A stretch of DNA of 64,000 bases, taken from positions 3,410,001-3,474,000 of the forward strand of contig NZ_JAUTAZ010000001.1 in assembly GCF_030818905.1 (NCBI RefSeq), in the 5' to 3' direction. Source of the stretch: Microbacterium sp. SORGH_AS_0888 (lineage in GTDB: Bacteria > Actinomycetota > Actinomycetes > Actinomycetales > Microbacteriaceae). The notes beneath the pieces were generated by a model, which worked only from the letters and a program-made list of their open reading frames with translations, was not told where the DNA came from and did no database searches. How positions within the stretch are numbered: position 1 is the stretch's first letter; the number at the start of each line of letters is the position of its first letter. Below, in pieces: positions 59,297-64,000 of this stretch. The position numbers were made by a program, and so were the translations under genes.

Positions 59297-60843
59297 GGCG
59301 GCGGCTGACCGCGGCGGCCGTCGTCGCCGTCGTCGCGCTGCTGGCCGGCTGCGCCCCCGCCGTCGACCGTTCGTGGACGCCGTCGACGTGGCCCGAGGCA
59401 TCCGTCAGCATCGTGGAGACACCCGGAACGCTCGATCCGGCCGATGTCGGCGGACTGTCGGGACAGCGCATCCGCAACGACGCGGTCGGCGTCCAGGCCC
59501 GCTGGACGCGGCTGCCCGGCGACGCGCCGATCAACGCCCGTCTCTCGCAGCTCGTGCGTGACGCGATCACCGCCCGCTCCGCGGCGGCGCGGGTTGCGTA
59601 CGGTCCCGCCGTGTTCCCGCAGGGAACGGGGATGGGCGACCGTTCGTGCCAGCGGGGGAGCACGCTGCGGCCCGCCACCCAGGTGCTCGCCGATCCCGCC
59701 TTCGGTCCCGCCGGCGGCGTGGGGACGGCCGTCGTCTGCGACGTGGTCGTGGCCGCGGGCACCTTCTTCGGCGAGCGCATCCGCGTCGTCACCGGGTCGT
59801 CGCGGGCGGTGACGTCCGACGTCGCGACGACGCTGTTCACGAACACCGCCACGGGAGAGGTCGTCACCGGTGATGCGCTGTGGACGGACGCCGCACCGCT
59901 CGTCCTGTGGGACGACCTCGTAGAGGCGATCCGTCGGGATCACGGCTCGCTGAGCCTGGCGACGGTGCAGCCTCCCGGCGACGCGACGATCTCCGCGGTC
60001 CGCGCCGCGCTCGCGCAGGCCGAGGTGATCCCCGGGAGATCGCTCGCGGTCACCCTTCCGCCCGGTTTCACCGCTCCCGAGCTCACCGCGCTCGGCGTGC
60101 CGCCGACGGCGGAGCCGACCACGATGGCGGTGCCCGCCGACACGGCTGCCGCGATCACGACGCCGTTCGGCGCCGCGTTGGCGGCCGCCGCAGCCGTGCC
60201 CTTCAAGCCGCCCGCTCCGGCGTTCGCGGGGTTCACGAGCGTGGACTGCACGCTCGTGCCGTGCGTCGCCATGACCTACGACGACGGACCGAGCGAGTAC
60301 ACGGCCGGCATCCTGGACACGGTCGCCGCGCACCACGCCTCGGTCACGTTCTTCTCGATGGGGCAGAAGGCGGCCCCCTACGCGGCGGTCGCGAAACGGG
60401 CGCTCGCCGAGGGCAACCTCGTCGAGAACCACACCTGGGACCATCCGCACCTCACCACGCTCTCGGCTGCGCAGGTCGCCCGGCAGATCCGCGACACGAC
60501 GGCCGCCTACCTGTCCGCCACCGGGCAGGCGCCGACCGTGTTCCGCCCGCCCTATGGGCAGTACAACGCTGCCGTGCTCGCCGCCGCCGGGATGCCCGCG
60601 ATCCTGTGGGACGTCGACGGCTTCGACTGGCAGGGCCCGGCGGACGACGTCCTCGTGAGCCGGGTCGTCGATCAGCCGCAGCCGGGATCGATCGTCCTGC
60701 AGCACGACATCCAGCCGGTCACCGCCCGCACGGTCGACCGGGTCTACACCGCGCTCGCGGACCGCGGCTTCACGCTCGTGAACATCAGGCAGCTCTTCGG
60801 CGGCAGGCTTCCGAGCTCGGGCGTGTGGAAGTCGGGCCGCTGA
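59293..60843 (+). CDS. Lipoprotein polysaccharide deacetylase (NodB domain)
   Basis: The 516-aa protein has a lipobox (VVALLAGC), an N-terminal domain of the RsiV/DUF3298-like kind, and a C-terminal NodB deacetylase domain. The latter has MTYDDGPS (metal Asp pair), the HxxxH region NHTWDHPHL, RPPYGQYN, DVDGFDW and VLQHDIQP. It would remove acetyl groups from peptidoglycan or another cell-wall glycan outside the membrane. Confidence 0.92.
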   Translation: MRRRLTAAAVVAVVALLAGCAPAVDRSWTPSTWPEASVSIVETPGTLDPADVGGLSGQRIRNDAVGVQARWTRLPGDAPINARLSQLVRDAITARSAAARVAYGPAVFPQGTGMGDRSCQRGSTLRPATQVLADPAFGPAGGVGTAVVCDVVVAAGTFFGERIRVVTGSSRAVTSDVATTLFTNTATGEVVTGDALWTDAAPLVLWDDLVEAIRRDHGSLSLATVQPPGDATISAVRAALAQAEVIPGRSLAVTLPPGFTAPELTALGVPPTAEPTTMAVPADTAAAITTPFGAALAAAAAVPFKPPAPAFAGFTSVDCTLVPCVAMTYDDGPSEYTAGILDTVAAHHASVTFFSMGQKAAPYAAVAKRALAEGNLVENHTWDHPHLTTLSAAQVARQIRDTTAAYLSATGQAPTVFRPPYGQYNAAVLAAAGMPAILWDVDGFDWQGPADDVLVSRVVDQPQPGSIVLQHDIQPVTARTVDRVYTALADRGFTLVNIRQLFGGRLPSSGVWKSGR

Positions 60844-60918
60844 GCGAGCCTGTGCAGAGGACGGGTCCGCCGCGCGGCGCCTGGACACGGCGCGGTGCCT
60901 GACTAAGGTCGAGGAGGC

Positions 60919-62118
60919 ATGCAACGCGTCCTCGTCCTCCTCCTCTCCGCGCTCGACGCGTTCGTCGCGGTGCTCGTCGGCATCGCCGCCGCCTTCGCGC
61001 CGCTGATGGTGCTGTGGTTCGTCGTCTTCGGCGCGGGCGACGCATCGGCGCTCTGGCAGACCACGGTCGCCGTGTGGCAGCTGGGTCACGGGGTGCCGTT
61101 GCACATCACGCTCCCGGACGCCTACCTCGCCGCGAATGCCATCGACCCCTCGCTCGCGCGGTTCGTGCTCTCGCTCGCCCCGCTCGGCTTCGCCGCGGCA
61201 TCCCTGCTCTTCGGGGCCCGTTCGGGTGCGCGTGCGGCCCGTGCCGGCGCGTGGATCACGGGCGTGCTCTCCGGTGCCGTCGTGTTCGCGGCGTTCGCCG
61301 CCGTGGCGGCGGTCACCGCGCGCAGCGGGCTCGCCGCGGTCTACCTGTGGCAGGCCGTCGCGTTCCCGGCCGCGTTCTACGCCGCCGGGCTCGTGCTGGG
61401 AGCCGTGCCGACCGCGTGGCGCGAGGGCGACGACGGAGTGCTGGATGCGTTCCGCCGCCGGCTCGGCAGGGTCTCCGACGCGTGGCTCTCGGTTCCCGGT
61501 CTCGCCGTGCGCGGCGCCGCCATCGCTGTCACGGGCGTCGTGGGCGCGGGCGCGCTGGTCACGGCGGTCGCGCTGATCCTGCGCGGCGGCACCATCGTGG
61601 CGCTCTCGCAGTCGGCCAACCTGGACCTGTGGGGCGTCATCGCGATGGGACTCGCGCAGGTGCTCTACCTGCCGACGCTGATCGTCTGGGCCGTGTCCTT
61701 CCTCTCCGGCCCCGGTTTCGCCGTCGGCGTCGGCACCTCGGTCACGCCCGCGGGCACACAGCTCGGCGTCGTGCCGGGCGTGCCGCTGCTCGGCGTGCTC
61801 CCCGACTCCACCTCGCCGTGGCTGCTGGTCCTCGCGCTGCTCCCGATCGCGGCGGGCGCCCTCGCGGGCTGGGCGGTGCGCTCGCGCCTGCAGCGCGACG
61901 CCGAGCCCGCCGGGCCCCGCGCCGTCATCGCCGTGGCGATCGCGGCGCTGTCCGCCGCGGTCGCCGCGCTCCTGTGCCTCGTCGCCTCGGGCTCGCTCGG
62001 ACCCGACCGGCTCTCCCAGGTCGGGCCGGAGCCGGGACCCGTCGCCCTCGCGATCGGGCTCGAGGTGCTCGTCGGGGCCGGCATCCTGCTGCTCTCGCCG
62101 CGGGCGCGTCACGACTAG
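60919..62118 (+). CDS. DUF6350 membrane protein
   Basis: The 399-aa protein has about ten membrane helices and includes SALDAFVAVLVGIAAAFAPL, LPLAP-like SLAPLGFAAASLLFGAR, and GPGFAVGVGTSVTPAGTQLG. It sits directly before purN, the conserved actinobacterial place of DUF6350. The function is unknown. GGAGGC precedes the ATG. Confidence 0.85.
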   Translation: MQRVLVLLLSALDAFVAVLVGIAAAFAPLMVLWFVVFGAGDASALWQTTVAVWQLGHGVPLHITLPDAYLAANAIDPSLARFVLSLAPLGFAAASLLFGARSGARAARAGAWITGVLSGAVVFAAFAAVAAVTARSGLAAVYLWQAVAFPAAFYAAGLVLGAVPTAWREGDDGVLDAFRRRLGRVSDAWLSVPGLAVRGAAIAVTGVVGAGALVTAVALILRGGTIVALSQSANLDLWGVIAMGLAQVLYLPTLIVWAVSFLSGPGFAVGVGTSVTPAGTQLGVVPGVPLLGVLPDSTSPWLLVLALLPIAAGALAGWAVRSRLQRDAEPAGPRAVIAVAIAALSAAVAALLCLVASGSLGPDRLSQVGPEPGPVALAIGLEVLVGAGILLLSPRARHD

Positions 62119-62127
62119 ACTGACCGG

Positions 62128-62721
62128 GTGTTCACGGTGGCCGTCCTCATCTCCGGCGCCGGCTCCAACCTTCGTGCCCTTCTCGAGGCGGCACGGCACC
62201 CCGACTTTCCCGCACGCGTGATCGTCGTGGGCGCGGATCGCGAAGCGGCAGGCCTCGCGCACGCGGAGGAGTTCGGCATGCCGAGCTTCGTCGTCCCGTG
62301 GCGCGGCGCCGCCGAGCGGGAGGCCTGGGGCGACGAGCTCAACGAGCAGCTCGCCGCCTGGTCGCCGGACCTCGTCGTGCTGAGCGGCCTCATGCGGCTC
62401 GTGCCGCCCGCCGTCGTCTCCGCCTGGGCGCCGCGGCTCATCAACACGCATCCGGCCCACCTGCCCGAGTTCCCCGGCGCCCACGCCGTGCGCGACGCGC
62501 TCGCCGCGGGTGCCACGACCACCGGCGCGAGCGTCATCGTCGTCGACGACGGCGTCGACTCGGGGCCGATCCTCGCCCAGGAGCGCGTGGCGGTGCTGCC
62601 GGGCGACGACGAGACCACGCTCCATGAGCGCATCAAGCCGGTCGAGCGGCGGCTGCTGATCGACGTCGTTCGGCGGTTCGCGACCGGGGAGCTCGACCCG
62701 GCGGCGATCGCCGCATCCTGA
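62128..62721 (+). CDS. purN: Phosphoribosylglycinamide formyltransferase
   Basis: The 197-aa enzyme formylates GAR with 10-formyl-THF in purine synthesis. Motifs: [29 protein letters not shown], and [20 protein letters not shown] with the catalytic His and HxD-type [20 protein letters not shown]. Start GTG lies 6 nt after TAGACT. It is followed by purH. Confidence 0.95.
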   Translation: MFTVAVLISGAGSNLRALLEAARHPDFPARVIVVGADREAAGLAHAEEFGMPSFVVPWRGAAEREAWGDELNEQLAAWSPDLVVLSGLMRLVPPAVVSAWAPRLINTHPAHLPEFPGAHAVRDALAAGATTTGASVIVVDDGVDSGPILAQERVAVLPGDDETTLHERIKPVERRLLIDVVRRFATGELDPAAIAAS

Positions 62722-62747
62722 CCCACCCACCACCCGAGGAGGTCCCC

Positions 62748-64000
62748 ATGGCCGGGCCCAGCCACGATCCGTCCCTCTACCGCCCGCGCGACGTCGTTCC
62801 GATCCGGCGCGCCCTCGTCTCGGTCAGCGACAAGACCGACCTGCTGCGTCTCGCGGAAGCGCTCGCCGGCGCCGGCGTCGAGATCGTCTCGACCGGGTCG
62901 ACCGCGCAGACCATCCGCGACGCCGGGCACCCGGTGACGGATGTCGCCTCCGTCACCGGCTTCCCGGAGTCGCTCGACGGTCGCGTCAAGACCCTGCACC
63001 CCGGCGTCCACGCCGGTCTCCTCGCGGACCTGCGCCTCGAGGACCACGAGCGTCAGCTGAGCGAGCTCGAGATCGCGCCGTTCGAGCTCGTCGTCGTGAA
63101 CCTCTACCCCTTCGTCGAGACCGTCGCCTCCGGGGCCGAAGGCGACGTCGTCGTCGAGCAGATCGACATCGGCGGTCCCGCGATGGTGCGCGCCTCCGCC
63201 AAGAACTACGCCAACGTCGCGATCGTCGTCTCACCGGAGAGCTACCCCGCGATCATCGAGGCTCTCGGGGCGGGCGGCACCTCGCTCACGCAGCGCAAGG
63301 AGCTCGCGGCGCGCGCCTTCGCGCACACGGCCTCGTACGACCGCGCGGTCGCGACCTGGTTCGCCGAGGGGACCCTCGTCGAGGAGGACCTCCCGGGGCA
63401 CCTCACGATCAACGCCGAGCGCCTGGCGACCCTGCGGTACGGCGAGAACGCCCACCAGCGCGCCGCGATCTACACCCGCGCCGGCGGCCACGGCATCGCG
63501 CAGGCGACGCAGCTGCAGGGCAAGGAGATGTCGTACAACAACTACGTCGACGCGGATGCGGCGCTGCGCGCGGCGTTCGATCTCGTCAAGCCGGCCGTGG
63601 CGATCATCAAGCACGCCAACCCCTGCGGCATCGCGATCGGCGCGCCGAACGCGCTCGACCCGATCGCCAGCGCCCACCTGCGCGCGCACGAGTGCGACCC
63701 GGTCTCGGCGTTCGGCGGCGTCATCGCGGCCAACCGCACCGTCACGATGAAGATGGCCGAGAACATGCGCGACATCTTCACCGAGGTCATCGTCGCCCCC
63801 GACTTCGAGCCCGCCGCGCTCGAGGTCTTCCGGGAGAAGAAGAACCTGCGCGTGCTGCAGCTGCCGGTCGACTGGACGCAGGAGCCGATGGACGTGCGCC
63901 TGGTCTCGGGCGGTCTGCTGCTGCAGGACGCCGACCGGTTCCCGGCCGAGATCGAGTCGCTCGTCGACTCGTGGGAGCTCATGTCGGGCGAACGCCCGGA
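62748..64000 (+). CDS. purH: PurH bifunctional AICAR formyltransferase/IMP cyclohydrolase (partial)
   Basis: The 5' 417 codons of purH are present and the frame runs off the right edge. The N-terminal MGS-like cyclohydrolase reads [40 protein letters not shown], and VDIGGP-like [20 protein letters not shown]. The formyltransferase part includes [23 protein letters not shown] and [21 protein letters not shown] precedes the ATG. It performs the last two steps of IMP synthesis and forms an operon with purN. Confidence 0.97.
   Translation, partial: MAGPSHDPSLYRPRDVVPIRRALVSVSDKTDLLRLAEALAGAGVEIVSTGSTAQTIRDAGHPVTDVASVTGFPESLDGRVKTLHPGVHAGLLADLRLEDHERQLSELEIAPFELVVVNLYPFVETVASGAEGDVVVEQIDIGGPAMVRASAKNYANVAIVVSPESYPAIIEALGAGGTSLTQRKELAARAFAHTASYDRAVATWFAEGTLVEEDLPGHLTINAERLATLRYGENAHQRAAIYTRAGGHGIAQATQLQGKEMSYNNYVDADAALRAAFDLVKPAVAIIKHANPCGIAIGAPNALDPIASAHLRAHECDPVSAFGGVIAANRTVTMKMAENMRDIFTEVIVAPDFEPAALEVFREKKNLRVLQLPVDWTQEPMDVRLVSGGLLLQDADRFPAEIESLVDSWELMSGERP

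Noticed and set aside
59224..62733. 1169-aa minus-strand open frame across deacetylase, DUF6350 and purN
   Set aside because: It is an antisense shadow of three recognised genes.

Overview
The window is high-GC actinobacterial DNA, most likely Microbacterium or a close Microbacteriaceae relative. This is judged from gene content and order (mscL/FmdB/5-FTHF cyclo-ligase divergent from galU; sucC-sucD ... DUF6350-purN-purH), from two alkaline-shock (Asp23) clusters, and from many start codons lying 6-7 nt behind a TANNNT -10 box, as in leaderless actinobacterial mRNAs. No database search was possible; family names rest on recognition of motifs.

Layout. 1-8.1 kb is core-like: mscL, FmdB, cyclo-ligase, galU, a GNAT, a frameshifted membrane protein, CsbD, an Asp23 operon, and a divergent ECF sigma operon ending at tRNA-Ala(CGC). 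8.1-23 kb is accessory: a large serine integrase abutting and reading through the tRNA-Ala, a tRNA-Lys-like remnant, a complete IS3 element inserted into a second IS3, further IS3 scraps, and three copies of one double-HTH gene. Between the copies lie two drug-efflux-type cassettes (MarR/DHA2 pump/FAD monooxygenase and DHA2 pump/TetR/methyltransferase/PadR). A MerR-peroxiredoxin fusion follows. 23-31 kb is a cell-surface region with two SpaA-type exported proteins, a (frameshifted) sortase and two unknown paralogues. 31-38 kb holds MarR/SDR, an XRE regulator, a LysR-mesX-mesD methionine locus, DUF1992, and a GlxA/cysteine-hydrolase pair.

38-46 kb holds a PAP2 phosphatase, a tRNA-like gene, and a three-gene unit: membrane protein (frameshifted), receptor-type class III cyclase, and an MscS-like channel with a cyclic-nucleotide-binding domain. 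The cyclase and channel overlap by 4 nt, and both lack canonical nucleotide-site residues. pcrA follows. 46-54 kb carries an SseB-like gene, separate LigD-type polymerase and ligase genes, an AI-2E family transporter, an acyl-CoA dehydrogenase and a TetR regulator. 53-56 kb has a DUF2975/XRE pair followed by an XRE domain fused to a GT87 glycosyltransferase. 56-64 kb is core metabolism: sucC, sucD, an F420-type nitroreductase, a NodB deacetylase lipoprotein, DUF6350, purN and the start of purH.

Four genes each appear to carry one extra base (near 3314, 16812, 30314 and 39813). These may be real pseudogenes or uncorrected sequencing indels and should be checked against reads before the genes are called dead.
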